From Yponomeuta sedellus (taxonomy: Eukaryota; Arthropoda; Insecta; Lepidoptera; Yponomeutidae), in the NCBI GenBank assembly GCA_934045075.1, contig OW203736.1, forward strand, positions 2,214,591 to 2,278,590: a stretch of 64,000 nt of DNA. The letters run 5' to 3'. The notes beneath the pieces were generated by a model. The model saw only the letters and a list, made by a program, of their open reading frames with translations, made no database searches and was not told the DNA's origin. Positions within the stretch are counted from its first letter, which is position 1. Each line of letters opens with the position of its first letter. Positions 1 through 9,828 of the stretch are shown in pieces. A program made the translations under genes and the position numbers.

Positions 1-215
1 CAGATCAATAAATATATAGAACAGAATAATATAATAAATAATAACCAATACGGCTTCCAAAAAAATTGAAACACAAATCAACTTTTATAAAAATTTACAA
101 ACGAGATAAATCATCATTTAAATAATAAAAAGCAAGTACTGACAAAATACATAGACTTCAGCAAAGCATTTGATACATTGAGATACGAAACGTTTTTTAA
201 GAAATTCGAGTTTGA
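1..215 (+). pseudogene. LINE reverse transcriptase remnant
   Basis: Translation of the plus strand gives NQYGFQKN near 45-70 and YIDFSKAFDTL near 150-182. These match two conserved blocks of non-LTR retrotransposon reverse transcriptase: the QxGFR block and the DFSKAFD block holding the first catalytic aspartate. Stops fall between them and the left end lies outside the window. The similarity stops near 215, where another transposase-like gene begins. The clade cannot be told; the motif is shared by Jockey and CR1-type elements. It is clearly dead. Confidence 0.6.
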
Positions 216-1190
216 TACAAACTCGAAAGAATGTATGTACGCCGAATGCAGTGATTGCCGAAAAAAAGAAATAATCTATGAGTCTCTGGAAGAAAATTAA
301 ACAGCGACAGTTGAATGGAGTCAATGGGAAATGGTCGATCACAAATATACAAAGGCTGAAAACAAAATCTCAAAAGAACTGACCACAAAGAAAACAGTTA
401 GGTGGGAACCATAAAAAATCTAAGGGAAGCATATGAAAAATGCTTAAAATCGTTTAAAATCCACCATTTTAACTGGATCTACCAGCAAAAGCAGTACCGT
501 GAGTGCATTACGAACCTTAGACCAGACGAAAGGTTAGTAATATGAGACTTTTCTGAAAATTACTCGTGTAAAATGGGTGAAGAAATCTAAGCAACTCACT
601 TTGGGGCATCAAAAAACCATATCACATTACACACTGGTATGATCTATTGGGCAGACAAATCTCAATCGTTTTGCCTAATATCTGACAATAATTGTCATGA
701 ACCTGCAGCGATTTGGGCGCATTTGTTGCCAGTTGTAAATGAGATCGAGAAAACAAACTCATCGACGAAAATTATTCATTTCAACTCTGACGGCCCAACA
801 TCTCAGTACCGTCAAAAGAAAAACTTTTATCTTTGGAACCTGTTTACTGGAAAGTTGAAGTTAGACTATACCACCTGGTCTTATTCTGAAGCAGGTCGTG
901 GGAAAGGAGTGGCGGATGGAATAGAGGGTTCCATTAAAAGAGCTTTGGACCGTCACGTGGCATTCGGCGGAGGCGTTAAAAATGGTTTACAGGCATACGA
1001 AAGAAAGTGGTCAAAATTTTCTTTATACCCAGCAATGAAATTGAATATATAAAATCAATTACACCTGAAAACCTCACCACGTTAATCGGTACTATGAAAA
1101 TACATCAAATTTCATCTTACATAGAAAACAGCATACGGTACAGGTCCCTACGCTGTTTTGTAAAGAGAGGCTCTGCTTTCGCTTGCTAGC
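216..1190 (+). pseudogene. Broken transposase-like gene, DFSENY/SDGPxxQY family (copy 1)
   Basis: The reading frames resemble a family of uncharacterised, probably transposon-derived proteins of insects and cnidarians. Visible blocks in order are a Cys pair segment (CMYAECSDC, about 228-255), DFSENYSCK (about 557-583), HFNSDGPTSQYRQK (about 778-820), EAGRGKGVADGIEGSIKR (about 886-940) and a C-terminal stretch ending KIHQI (about 1080-1115). The Asp of DFSENY, the Asp of SDGP and the acidic residue of the GKG block are plausible DDE-type catalytic residues; that is inference. In-frame stops near 556 and 587 and a frameshift near 1010 kill the copy. A second copy lies at 62,880-63,965. The longest open part is 639-1052. 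Confidence 0.6.
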
Positions 1191-1192
1191 TA

Positions 1193-1562
1193 TGTGGGAC
1201 AGTCCAGGCTTATCCTGATCTCCCCCTAATGTGTACCTATGGGCACATTCCAGGAACTCCATACGGGTTCAGCCATTCGCCGCTGTACCAATTTAACCTT
1301 GGAGGCCTACTCCGGTTCTTCCCCAACGCTTCCCCCTGGCTGCTTGGATCTACGGACGCTCAACTTCCTGTGCTGGACGTGGCGCGAGTGATTGCGAGGG
1401 AAGTGGGGTATCGTACTGTATGCATAGTGCTTGAATTAAACTCAATATACTGCGTGAGTGAACTAAGACCCAGGCTTTAGTGACCCACTCCTACTTTGTA
1501 AATATAGATGTAAATAGTAATTTGCTCTCGTTTTATTTCTGCCCTCGAGAAATAACGTGACA
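1193..1562 (+). repeat. Candidate LTR of a truncated LTR retrotransposon
   Basis: The right edge is supported by an ACA end at 1560-1562 followed directly by a primer-binding-site-like sequence. The left edge is uncertain: TG dinucleotides at 1193 and 1230 are both possible, and the earlier part may still belong to the preceding transposase-like gene. No partner LTR was found in the window, so this is a fragment or a solo end with some leader. Confidence 0.4.
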
Positions 1563-1563
1563 A

Positions 1564-1581
1564 TGGCGCCCAGAAACGTGG
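1564..1581 (+). promoter_or_regulatory. Retroelement primer-binding site
   Basis: TGGCGCCCAGAAACGTGG lies one base after the putative LTR end. It begins with TGGCGCCC, the usual complement of a tRNA-Lys 3' end in LTR retroelements. The match beyond the first eight bases is only partial. Confidence 0.45.
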
Positions 1582-1819
1582 TCTAAAGGGTCAAAGTTCG
1601 TGCTCGGTCTGTTGTATTTTTATTCCCGGCTACTTTCTAGCAGGTGTTGGTAAACGCATGCTTTTATTTTAACTGTGTTATTTATTTATTTATTTATTTA
1701 TTTTGTAGTTTTGATTACTTTGTAACAGAACGGATAGGTTAGGATTAAGAAAATAGATAATAGCTAGTAATAAACGTAGGAAATTACATTAAAAAACAGA
1801 TTGTTGTTGTTTTTTTGAG
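1582..1819. other. Non-coding stretch with TTTA microsatellite
   Basis: I see no gene. The stretch probably is the leader of the LTR element upstream. It holds a TTTA tandem tract at about 1680-1703 and is otherwise AT-rich and featureless. Confidence 0.4.
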
Positions 1820-2060
1820 AACTTGTAGATAAGATAAGATAAGATGAGATATGAGATGAGATGAGATGAGATGAGATGAGAATATTCTTTATTTTACACT
1901 GGAAAAACAACAAATACAAAACAATTGCAAAAATACATAGTACAATAATACAAACCTACTTTGATTTGTGTACGGTTTTTCAACGTATTTTAAGTAACTA
2001 ACTGAAGCTACTTTATCACTGTCGTAGTTTTTCAACAGCACAACCCACCTAAGCAAGCTG
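1820..2060 (-). mobile_element. LINE or SINE 3' end with GATGA-type tail
   Basis: A GATAA/GATGA pentamer tract at about 1829-1880 is followed by AATATTCTTTATTTTACACT. Read on the minus strand this is a 3' untranslated end with a reversed AATAAA signal and a short tandem tail, the pattern of LINE-mobilised insertions. The 5' limit near 2060 is a guess. It splits the LTR-element leader from the gag-like fragment that follows. Confidence 0.45.
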
Positions 2061-2064
2061 CACG

Positions 2065-2268
2065 ATGGATTATCCTATAAAATTTTTGCTTTTAAATAAA
2101 GTGGAACTACAATATGAGGTTGGCATAAGGGGAGAGATTACAGCCAATATTGTCCGCGAGTTGAGGTGTCAAGTCACAAAGCTTACTCCTTTATATCCAT
2201 CTGAGGATATTATAGATTCAAATGTATCAAATGTAATTGTTTTAGTTTGTGTAGTCTTTATCTATTAA
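2065..2268 (+). CDS. Gag-like N-terminal fragment of a retroelement
   Basis: A 67-codon frame starts at ATG 2065 with MDYPIKFLLLNKVELQYEV and continues IRGE...VRELRCQ...PSEDI. This resembles the N-terminal LxxxELxYEVxIRG block I know from gag-like proteins of insect LTR retroelements. The frame is cut near 2268 after diverging from the family. It probably belongs to the LTR fragment at 1193-1581, interrupted by the tailed repeat at 1820-2060. Confidence 0.4.
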   Translation: MDYPIKFLLLNKVELQYEVGIRGEITANIVRELRCQVTKLTPLYPSEDIIDSNVSNVIVLVCVVFIY

Positions 2269-2313
2269 TGTGACAGGTACTTATTACAAATTACATAAAG
2301 GTATTGTGCATAT

Positions 2314-3143
2314 CTATGTTATGACTATCTGCAACATCTTATCCTGGAAAGATACCTTTCCTGGACCATTGAAATACTTCGAAAAAGTGTTTCTTATGAT
2401 GTTGCCCTCTTCATTCCTTGTTCTTGTGGAACATTTTACTAGAGGCGTCAAAGCTTCAGACTGCTGCCGCCATTCGCCAGGTTTAAATTTTATTTCCTTC
2501 GTGTCTTCACAATCAAAACTTCCAGAAGTGGTATATGCTGGTGATTTTTTTTATTAAATAATTGTGTAAAACACAACATGCCAACACAATATAATCAACA
2601 GATTTCACATCTACATTTATGCTCTGATGTAAAATCCTAAAACGAGAAGCCATTATGCCAAAGGCATTTTCCACCACCCGTCTTGCCCGAGACAATCTGT
2701 AATTAAATATTCTTTGCTCGTGGTTTATATTTTTGAAAGGAAAAGGTTTCATAAAGTTACGGTTAAGTGAAAATGCACTGTCTCCCAAGAAAACGTATGG
2801 CACTGACATGGTCTCATAACTGTTTGGTAAAGGGCGTGGTTTTGGCAAATTCAGTTTGTTTTCAATAAGTTTTTTTGAAAAATGTGGTGTTTTGTAGTAT
2901 TCCTGCATCTGAAGCACATCCATTAGTGCCCACATGAACAAGCATGAATTCATAATTTGCATTAACCATTGCAAAAAGAATAACACTGAAAAAATGTTTG
3001 TAGTTGTAATATAAAGATCCACTTTTTGCTGGCTTTTGTATTCGTATATGTTTTCTATTGACAGCCCCAGTTGCATGTGGAAAATTCCATTTATCCTTAA
3101 AACATCTTGCAAATTCCAGCCATTCAGATTCTTTTGTAGGCAT
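2314..3143 (-). pseudogene. PIF/Harbinger transposase, C-terminal exon (element H1)
   Basis: The minus strand encodes most of a Harbinger DDE_Tnp_4 transposase. It begins after a splice acceptor at about 3144 and shows WNFPHATGAVNRKHIRI (the first catalytic Asp of the usual AIDGKH is changed to Asn), KSGSLYYNYK, VPYVFLGDSAF, FNYRLSRARRVVENAFGI and VLHNYL. A C-terminal GEWRQQSEALT...IRNTFSKYF segment continues to a stop at 2314. Frameshifts near 2870 and 2530 break the frame. The N-terminal HTH exon expected further right is missing. The accessory-protein exon of the same element starts 45 bp away on the other strand. Confidence 0.85.
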
Positions 3144-3188
3144 CTGAAAAATTAAACATATTTATCTAATTAAAAAAACTGTTTTCAG

Positions 3189-3874
3189 GGAAGTATGGAA
3201 GCACCTTCACCATCACAGCCGAAGAAGAAAAAAATAAACTTAAAACAAAAACAGGAAGCATTGCTTGACTCTGCTAATATATTAATCAATACGAAAGAAG
3301 ATGATTGGGAACTTATAGGCAGATCTTTGGGAGTCTAACTAAAAGACCTAAGTCCTAATCAGAAGCCAATTGCAAAGAAGCTTATGTCTGATGTATTTTT
3401 TTATGGCAGTATTGGAAAGCTGACCAATGACTTTTCTATCTACATCCCTAATCCTTGTATCACAACATCTACACTTCCTACCTCTTTCCCTATTGTATCA
3501 CCACAAAACAAAAATAATGAAAGTCAGTTCAGAGTGTCTTCTCCACGGCCCTGTCAAAATACTCCAGTGCAAGTCATTAAATATCGTAAACATCAGAAGA
3601 GTCCTGTGCTGTCCCATCAGCTCAACACTCAACATCAGATAGTGATTTCACAATCAATTCAGAATATCTAAATATTTGTGATGATAATCAATATGCTTCA
3701 GTACCAGTACAAAAATATCAACAAAAGAGACAATCCAATACAGAGCCCTCAACATCTGCACACAGTTTTACAGAATATCTAGATCCCAATGACATGGATG
3801 ATTTTCCTACGGTTTATGAAGGAAGTGCAGAGGACATGGGAAATTTTAGATTATGTGGCCTGAAATCAAAGTAA
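3189..3874 (+). pseudogene. Harbinger accessory protein, terminal exon with BESS-like end (H1)
   Basis: An exon begins after a TTTTCAG acceptor (ending 3188). It reads QKQEALLDSANILINTKEDD, then LSPNQKPIAKKLMSDVFFYG, the BESS-like region of Harbinger MADF accessory proteins, followed by a Ser/Gln-rich tail that ends at TAA 3872-3874. A stop at about 3337 and a frameshift near 3640 show decay. The MADF exon that should lie to the left is absent. These accessory proteins normally bind DNA and help the transposase reach the nucleus and its target; here that is family knowledge only. Confidence 0.7.
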
Positions 3875-3877
3875 AAG

Positions 3878-4077
3878 GGGCTGTAAGTAATGCAATTTGC
3901 TTAAGTCAGATGTCGCTGCCTGTACGTAATACAGAGAATATTGTAAAGAGGTTCGAAATTTCACTGATGCCGTGAGTCGCCCATTGGCTCAATTGGTAGA
4001 GCGCTGGTACGGATAGCCAGAGGTTGCGGGTTCGAATCCCGGCATGGGTGAAATTTTTAGCCTCTAAATAGGTTTTT
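3878..4077 (+). mobile_element. 200-bp tRNA-like SINE with 15-bp target-site duplication
   Basis: The insertion is bounded by perfect 15-bp direct repeats AAATCAAAGTAAAAG at 3863-3877 and 4078-4092, the signature of LINE-mediated insertion. It landed at the stop codon of the H1 accessory exon. The unit has a roughly 100-bp head, a 73-nt tRNA-like core at 3978-4050, and a short tail GCCTCTAAATAGGTTTTT. The core is bracketed by imperfect inverted repeats (AAATTTCACTGATGCC at about 3956-3971 against GGCATGGGTGAAATTT at 4041-4056). Related copies lie at 62,624-62,790, 63,703-63,775 and 63,962-64,000. Confidence 0.75.
3978..4050 (+). other. tRNA-like fold inside SINE
   Basis: The 73 nt can form a 7-bp acceptor stem (CGCCCAT with ATGGGTG, one G-U), a D arm GCTCAATTGGTAGAGC, an anticodon-like stem CTGGT/GCCAG with loop ACGGATA, and a T arm with loop TTCGAAT. 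The B-box GGTTCGAATCC is intact. The base before the would-be anticodon GGA is C, not the invariant U33, and one extra C sits between T stem and acceptor stem. I take it for a SINE promoter domain, not a working tRNA gene. Confidence 0.6.
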
Positions 4078-4252
4078 AAATCAAAGTAAAAGCCTAAAAA
4101 TTCAGCATAATTAATTATCTTTAACAGACAGTTATATTAACGTTCTTAGTCATTGTTGTTGTGTTCTTACTAACTGTAATAAAAAACCTAAAACATGATT
4201 TTTTGGACATCCTTTTAATACCTTTGACTAATTAAGTAGATATGCACCTACC

Positions 4253-6129
4253 TTAACCCTTTTTAAGGCAAAGGTAACATTTTTACCACCATGTTTCCAG
4301 ACCAAAAAAAATATAGTTTCAGAACGTTTTTCTTTCTTTTTTTTCACAATGGCAATCTGTGATAGCATTTGTAATTGTTTGACGTTTTGCTGCCAACCTA
4401 ACAGTCGAAAACTTTTCATAGAAGGCAGTTTCATTTCAAAAAGCGGTGATTTTCTCTAGTGTTCTATAAATCATTCTACTCATATGTTACAAGCATCTGC
4501 AGTTTTATACGGTAAGAAATACGTTTTTACGCTTGTTTTTTTCTTATTCTACGGATTGCACTTATTATTTCTTGCATTGCAGGTAAGGCATTGCATGGTG
4601 GGTTGCATATTCCCTCTGCCCTGCACGGCACGGTGTTTGGTTTTGGCGCGCGAGTATAGGTGTGGCTTTTTGCTTTGTTTTTGCAGATGAATCGTAAAGG
4701 CTTGAGAGACAACGAAATAGAGCATGCCCTTCAAGATTTGTTTGATTTGCCTGATGACCTTGAACATTCTTAAGACGAATTGGAGTCAGAAGATGAAAGA
4801 GAAACACAGTTTAGCTCAGCACGGCTACAGGCTATTTTAGACGGTCTTGACGGTAATGACGTTTCGACACCTTTCGTGGAAAACCAGCCGAGTCCATCAC
4901 AATCTATGATGGAATCTAGCAACTTATCTGAAGCCACAAATGAAGAGATTCAAAATGACAGCCCCATTCCCGGATCATCTGGTTCAAGACGAGGAATGCG
5001 ACGACTACCTCCAGTACATAGGGCTAACCATTCCGTCACAAGACCAACAGAATGTTCTCCATCTGTATCCAATGACGAAATGAGTGATTCTGACACAGAC
5101 CAATCTGATGAAGATGAAGAAGAGTGGAAAAAAGTTAGCTGGACTGACCGACCTAAACCAGAAGTTTTTGACGAAATTCCTGTCGCCCCAACGCAGCGAG
5201 CCACTAACAAAACAAGACCTTTACGTTTTTTGAGAAGTGTTTTACTGCGGAAGCGTATGACCATATTATCTTTTAAACAAATTTGTATGCAGCCCAGAAA
5301 AATGTGGAAAATTGGACAGCACTGGAACTCCTAGAGCTGAAAGCCTTTTTAGGCATTATCATAATAATGGGCTATCACATTTTGCCTTCCATAGACCTAT
5401 ACTGGTCTTCTGATCCAGGTTTGAGAGTGAACGAAGTAGCAGATGTGATGCCAATAAAGAGGTTCAAAAAAATTCTACGTTGCCTACATTTGAATGATAA
5501 CTCGAAGCAACCCGAAAAGGGAAGCTCTGATTACGACAAGCTTTTCAAAGTACGTCCGTTATTGAAAATAATAAACGAAGCTTGCCAAAACAATGCTAAA
5601 GAGTCCTCATCACAAAGCATTGATGAATCTATGATACTCTTCAAGGGCCGCTCGTCACTGAAACAATATATGCCGTTGAAACCTATCAAGCGTGGGTACA
5701 AGGTTTGGTGTCGATGCGACAGTAAGACCGGTTACCTTTATGAGTTTGATATCTACACTGGTAAAACTGGAAATTCGGTAGAAGAAGGGCTGGGATCAAA
5801 CGTTGTGAAGAGATTGACTGAAAAGCTTATTGCGAAAAAGGTAGAAAATGTGCATGTCACTTTCGATAACTTTATTTGCGACTTCAAAATTTTGGACTTT
5901 CTCTACACGAATGGCATACATGCCACAAGTACTGTGCGCAGGCACAGAGCCGACATGCCAAAACTTATGAAAGGTCCCAGAGCCAAGAAACTGAAGCTTT
6001 CAAAGGGTGCATTCAAATGGAGAGTGAAAGGTAACGTAGCATTTATCGTCTGGCAAGACAATAAAGAGGTTCTTCTAATGACAAACGCGTTTCACCCCAA
6101 AGATGGTGTAGGGATTGGTAGGTGACTAG
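4253..6129 (+). mobile_element. piggyBac-like DNA transposon, 3' end lost
   Basis: The left end shows the diagnostic TTAA target site at 4253-4256 followed by CCCTTTTTAAGG, the expected CCC-starting piggyBac terminus. The transposase gene follows at 4687. The right end has been removed where a gypsy fragment joins at 6130, and no matching terminus was seen in the window. About 430 bp of 5' non-coding sequence precedes the gene, ending in a TTTGCAG acceptor directly before the ATG, so an untranslated first exon is likely. Confidence 0.75.
4687..6125 (+). pseudogene. piggyBac transposase
   Basis: From ATG 4687 the frame shows the acidic N-terminus typical of piggyBac proteins (NRKGLRDNEIEHALQD), an in-frame TAA at 4771, a serine-rich acidic region, a frameshift near 5285, and then the DDE_Tnp_1_7 domain. 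Key blocks are ELKAFLGIIIIMG, YWSSDPGL, SIDESMILFKGRSSLKQYMP (first catalytic Asp), KVWCRCDSKTGYLYEF, VTFDNF (second Asp) and TSTVRRHRADMP. The frame stops after NAFHPKDGVGIGR, so the last catalytic region and the Cys-rich C-terminal finger are gone. The enzyme would cut and paste at TTAA; this copy cannot. Confidence 0.85.
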
Positions 6130-6362
6130 TGTTGAAATAAAATAAACTTGTCGATTTATAATACTATAAGAGTTTATTTACAAATCTCCCTACTACTATA
6201 CAAATTTACAAGATCGCAGTTAGTAGTTTGTTGCGACAGTATGGTGTGACGCTCTCTCGCTCCCACACGTCTCTCGCTCGCACACTTCCCTCGCTCGCAC
6301 ACTTTGTGACGAACACGGGCTCACGCGGTGAGGTAGGCAGTAGCCTAAATCTGTCTGCTACA
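6130..6362 (-). repeat. 3' LTR of truncated gypsy element
   Basis: On the plus strand the 233-bp block runs from TGTTGAAAT at 6130 to GCTACA at 6362, with TG...CA ends. On the minus strand it follows a polypurine tract GAAGGGGAG next to 6363, so it is the 3' LTR of the fragment beyond. It abuts the piggyBac gene. Confidence 0.65.
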
Positions 6363-6372
6363 GTGCTCCCCT

Positions 6373-7148
6373 TCAAGCAAAGCGTACTGGCGCTTTGATG
6401 ATTCTCCCACACCGCGTCTGCCTTGGGGCTGGTTGGTTGACCTCTTGTTTTGGTGTGCTTGACTGTTGATGGCTGTCGTTCTCTTCGCGCAGTACGTAGG
6501 CAGGCTTGAGACGGTCAATCGAAACAGTTGCTTCTCTGCCAGGCATCTTAATGACGAACGTCTTCGAATGTTTCTGTAGTACAGAGTAAGGGCCTTCGTA
6601 TGGTCTTTGCAGAGGTCTTCGCACGGCGTCAAGACGGAGAAAAACTTGGTTGCAAAAACAGTGACGTACCAGCTGTGTGGCATTTCTTCAGGACTGGTTG
6701 ATACTCGCTGATTTTACGGCGCAGCTGATCGACGTAAGTATAATCGCGCGCACTGTCTTTAGACTGAGTGAAAAAATCACCGGGAAGGCGCAGCGGCCGA
6801 CCGAATGTAAGCTCGGAAGCGCTCACACCCGTGTCGCTTCTTACTGCAGCGCGGAGTCCCAGGAGCACGGTTGACAACTCGTCGTTCCAGTTTTGATTGT
6901 TTTGGAGTCGGGCTTTAAGTGCATTTTTCAGCGTTCTCTGCCATCGTTCAATTACTCCATTGCTCTGTGGGTGGTACGGCGTAGTTCGCATCCTCTTCAC
7001 ACCCATGAGCTTTGTTAAAGCATGAAATAGGTTACTTTCAAATTGACGACCCTGGTCGCTAGTAAGCTTTGACGGGCATCCGTATCTGGCAATCCAGCCT
7101 TCGTAAAGCGTTCTCGCGATTGTTACTGCTGTTTCGTTGATTTTGCAC
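6373..7148 (-). pseudogene. Gypsy pol fragment: integrase C-terminal half
   Basis: The minus strand encodes the end of a Ty3/gypsy polyprotein. It reads YGCPSKLTSDQGRQFESNLF near 7080 (second integrase Asp), TTPYHPQSNGVIERW near 6970 (third catalytic Glu), then LRLPGDFF and, after a frameshift near 6625, the tail [15 protein letters not shown]. The latter block also occurs in the intact gypsy at 20,816-25,741, so both belong to one Mag-like group, although their LTRs differ. The 5' part of the element, including protease and reverse transcriptase, is missing beyond 7148. Confidence 0.8.
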
Positions 7149-7799
7149 CATCATCCGAGCACAACTTAATCGATGCACCTTTTATTTCCACCCTCATTTT
7201 GGCATAGAAAAATAAAAGTAAATTATTGCATCATCTTTATAAATTGTTATCTCCGTATCTGATTGTCAACATCCACGGCATCACTGCTACATGTAGTTAC
7301 CTTTTTCTTCTACTGCCGTACGCCGGGATGCTCACAAATCGTTTTCGGACCTTCTCGTAATGGATTTGGATGACGCGTTCCAGGGTCCTAAGTTCGGGCT
7401 TATGATCTGGGTGGAGGTGCCACCGTAGCCCTGCCTACACCAACGTTACGCCGCCATTTGGTTGGAAGGACCAAGATTCGTCATCACCGGGCCGCCGCAG
7501 AAGTACAGTCGATCCCGAGTACGAGCGCCCGCGCACACGCCCACGGCATTTCCCAGGCGAGCGTACCTAACCGTTGAAGAAACCCGGGACACTGTGTGAA
7601 TTTATATTAAAAACCCTATATCTTTTCGATTACGACCCGCTCTTCCAAATTCTAATCAAAACATCTGTTTAAATATCTGTTTATTTTAACCTTTTATTCT
7701 AATTATACCTTTTTTTTATGAACGAGTCTTAGTTTAACTTAAATTCCATTCCATAGGAATAGGAACAATAATTAAGTAGAATTGAGCTTTACCCGTGAC
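7149..7799. other. Unassigned non-coding stretch
   Basis: No convincing reading frame. The first 460 bp are GC-richer than the surroundings, with several CG dinucleotides around 7320-7580; the rest is AT-rich. It may be untranslated sequence of an element I do not recognise. Confidence 0.3.
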
Positions 7800-8854
7800 A
7801 AACTGTGAGCAGAGTGGTTGCAAAATTCAGGGAGAACGGATCAATTCATGATGTTCATTCCACTGGTCGTCCAAAAACAAGCCGTTCAAATGGCAATATC
7901 GAATCAGTGCGTCAGAATGTCCGTGAACATCCAGGAACATCCATTAGGCATCGTGGACAAGAATTGCAAATTTCAAGAAGCTCTCTCCAGCGCATCCTCA
8001 CTAAAGATCTGCATTTCCATGCTTACAAAGTTCAAATAACACAAGAACTGAAGCCTCATGATCATGAACAGCGAAGAGAGTTCGTTGAATGGACTATCGA
8101 CCGCCAAAACAGGGATGCAGATTTTTCAAACAAAATCATCTTTAGCGACGAAGCACATTTTCATCTCGATGGCTTTGTTAATCGTCAGAATTGCCGCATC
8201 TGGGGCTCAGAGAACCCACATGTGATTGTTCAAAAACAAATGCATCCACAACGGGTCACTGTTTGGTGCGGATTTTGGGCTGGAGGCATTATTGGACCAT
8301 ATTTTTTTCAAAATGAGGCCGGTCAAGCAGTTACTGTTAATGGAGCTCGATATCGCGACATGATAACAAGGTTTTTCCTAGCCGAATTAGAGGATATCGA
8401 TGTGGAAGCAATGTGGTTTCAACAAGACGGGGCCACTTGCCACACAGCCCGAGAAACGATGCAATTACTGCTTGAAACATTTCCTAGTCGTGTGATCTCT
8501 CGATTCGGTGATCAGAATTGGCCCCCTAGATTTAACGCCTTTAGACTTCTTTTTATGGGGTTATTTAAAGTCTAAAGTCTATGCCAATAAGCCCACAACC
8601 ACTCATGCTTTAAAAGAGGAAATTCGACGCTGCAACGGAGAAATTCAGCCGCAACTATGCAAAATGGTCATAGAAAATTTTGACAAAAGAGTGCGTATGT
8701 GCCAGCAAAGCCTAGGAGGACATTTGCCTGACGTATTATTCCACAAATAACCCTATTTTATGTTTTTAAAGATTTCATTTACAAATATATTATAAGGAAA
8801 AAAATGTGTGTTTTTCATCAATTTCAAATCTTGCGTCCTTTTTGGGACACCCTT
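7800..8854 (+). mobile_element. DD41D-type Tc1/mariner element, 5'-truncated
   Basis: The transposase-like frame starts without an N-terminus at about 7805. The right end shows a classical mariner terminus: on the minus strand GGGTGTCCCAAAAAGGACG ending about 8853, followed by TA at 8855-8856. No matching left terminus was found, so the 5' end is truncated. Confidence 0.7.
7805..8750 (+). pseudogene. Tc1/mariner (DD41D, rosa-like) transposase
   Basis: HTH remnants (SRVVAKFRENGSI, STGRPKTSRS, SRSSLQRILTKDL) are followed by the catalytic domain: IIFSDEAHFHLDGF (first Asp), WFQQDGATCHTA (second Asp), and NWPPR then DLTPLDFFLWGYL (third Asp). The last block is in a different frame because a few bases are missing near 8528. 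Allowing for about two lost residues, the spacing between the second and third Asp is about 41, the DD41D class. The first domain of the HTH is missing at the left. A separate N-terminal fragment of the same type lies at 61,053. Confidence 0.8.
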
Positions 8855-8969
8855 TATTATTGATTTACAGAGTTTTTATTTCATTTTTGGAGTAGTTTAA
8901 CACTGTTCTATTAATAGTATGTATTTTGAATATATCCACAACATAATATTATGCTTATTGTATTTAGTT

Positions 8970-9462
8970 GCCAAGTGATCATCAGTATGCTGCTGAGGGG
9001 TCCAGTGCCCCTGGTGTTGTGCAAGAAGTGGTAGTGCAGCATACAGAGCCTCAAGCGGCAGATCAGTAAGATAGTTTTCCTTGTTTGAATTTCTAGTGAG
9101 TGTGGTTTATAGTTGAATCGCAATAAATTATAATTGTTATGTTTAGGGAAATGGACATACTTGAGGCAGATATGGATTTGGGCAGTGGTTCAGTGCAAGG
9201 AATTGCAGCTGTAGAACCTGGAATCCCTCAGCCACAAGTGCAGCACTCACAACCCAATGTTCCGCCTCTACCTCGACGAACGCGACGCACCCGATATCGT
9301 AGTAAGTTCAAAATTAGCACGTTTACACTAATTAAATTGTGTCCATCTTTTTCTGTTTCTTAATGCACATATTATACAAATAACCCTTTATATGTTTCAG
9401 CACGACCCATGGCACCTATAGATGAGGCCCGAAGGATTTTGTCTGAAGTAGAGATGCAATAA
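8970..9462 (+). pseudogene. Harbinger accessory gene exons (element H2)
   Basis: Three short exon-like segments are visible. One at about 8970-9070 reads PSDHQYAAEGSSAPGVVQE; one at 9147-9301 (acceptor TTTAG, donor GTAAGT) reads MDILEADMDLGSGSVQGIA then PPLPRRTRRTRYR; one from 9401 (acceptor TTTCAG) reads RPMAPIDEARRILSEVEMQ and stops at about 9462. I infer the second gene of a Harbinger element because the matching transposase lies on the minus strand at 14,390-16,275. The DNA-binding N-terminus is not present. Confidence 0.45.
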
Positions 9463-9611
9463 CAAATTCCAGTAACTGGGCCTGCTTGTTATCTCACAGA
9501 CATCTGCCTATTGGGGTATCCATTTTGACAGAACCCTAAAAATTAATTAATGTTAAATTGTTTAATATATATCTAATAAATATTATTTTATATTAAGTAA
9601 ATAAATAATTA
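9463..9611. other. H2 flank with copia target site
   Basis: AT-rich untranslated sequence of H2. The 5-bp target-site copy ACAAC lies at 9612-9616, directly before the copia 5' LTR. Confidence 0.4.
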
Positions 9612-9616
9612 ACAAC

Positions 9617-9791
9617 TGTTGAAATAATGATTTAGTACCTCCTTACTGAAGATAAATGGTCTATACAATGTACCGGTTTGTCTATGCTTTTTAAGAAGAC
9701 TTTTGATTTGATTGTCATTGTGTCGGTATGTTTCTGTAATGTTGTTGAAAGTAAACCTTCATTTAATATCTTAGACTGCATATTATTTACA
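9617..9791 (+). repeat. Copia 5' LTR
   Basis: 175 bp, TG...CA ends, matching the block at 13,839-14,024 apart from point changes and a short indel. Confidence 0.85.
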
Positions 9792-9828
9792 AATTAAACC
9801 AGCCAATATCACAGAAAGAGATTGGTAA

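Noticed and set aside
1680..1880. CRISPR-like or satellite array
   Set aside because: Only simple TTTA and GATGA microsatellites; no spacers, and the genome is eukaryotic.
3978..4050. Functional tRNA gene
   Set aside because: U33 is replaced by C, an extra base disturbs the T-arm/acceptor junction, and copies with altered anticodon loops exist with SINE-like flanks and a target duplication.
4228..4434. 68-codon minus-strand ORF
   Set aside because: It overlaps the piggyBac 5' terminus and has no family features.
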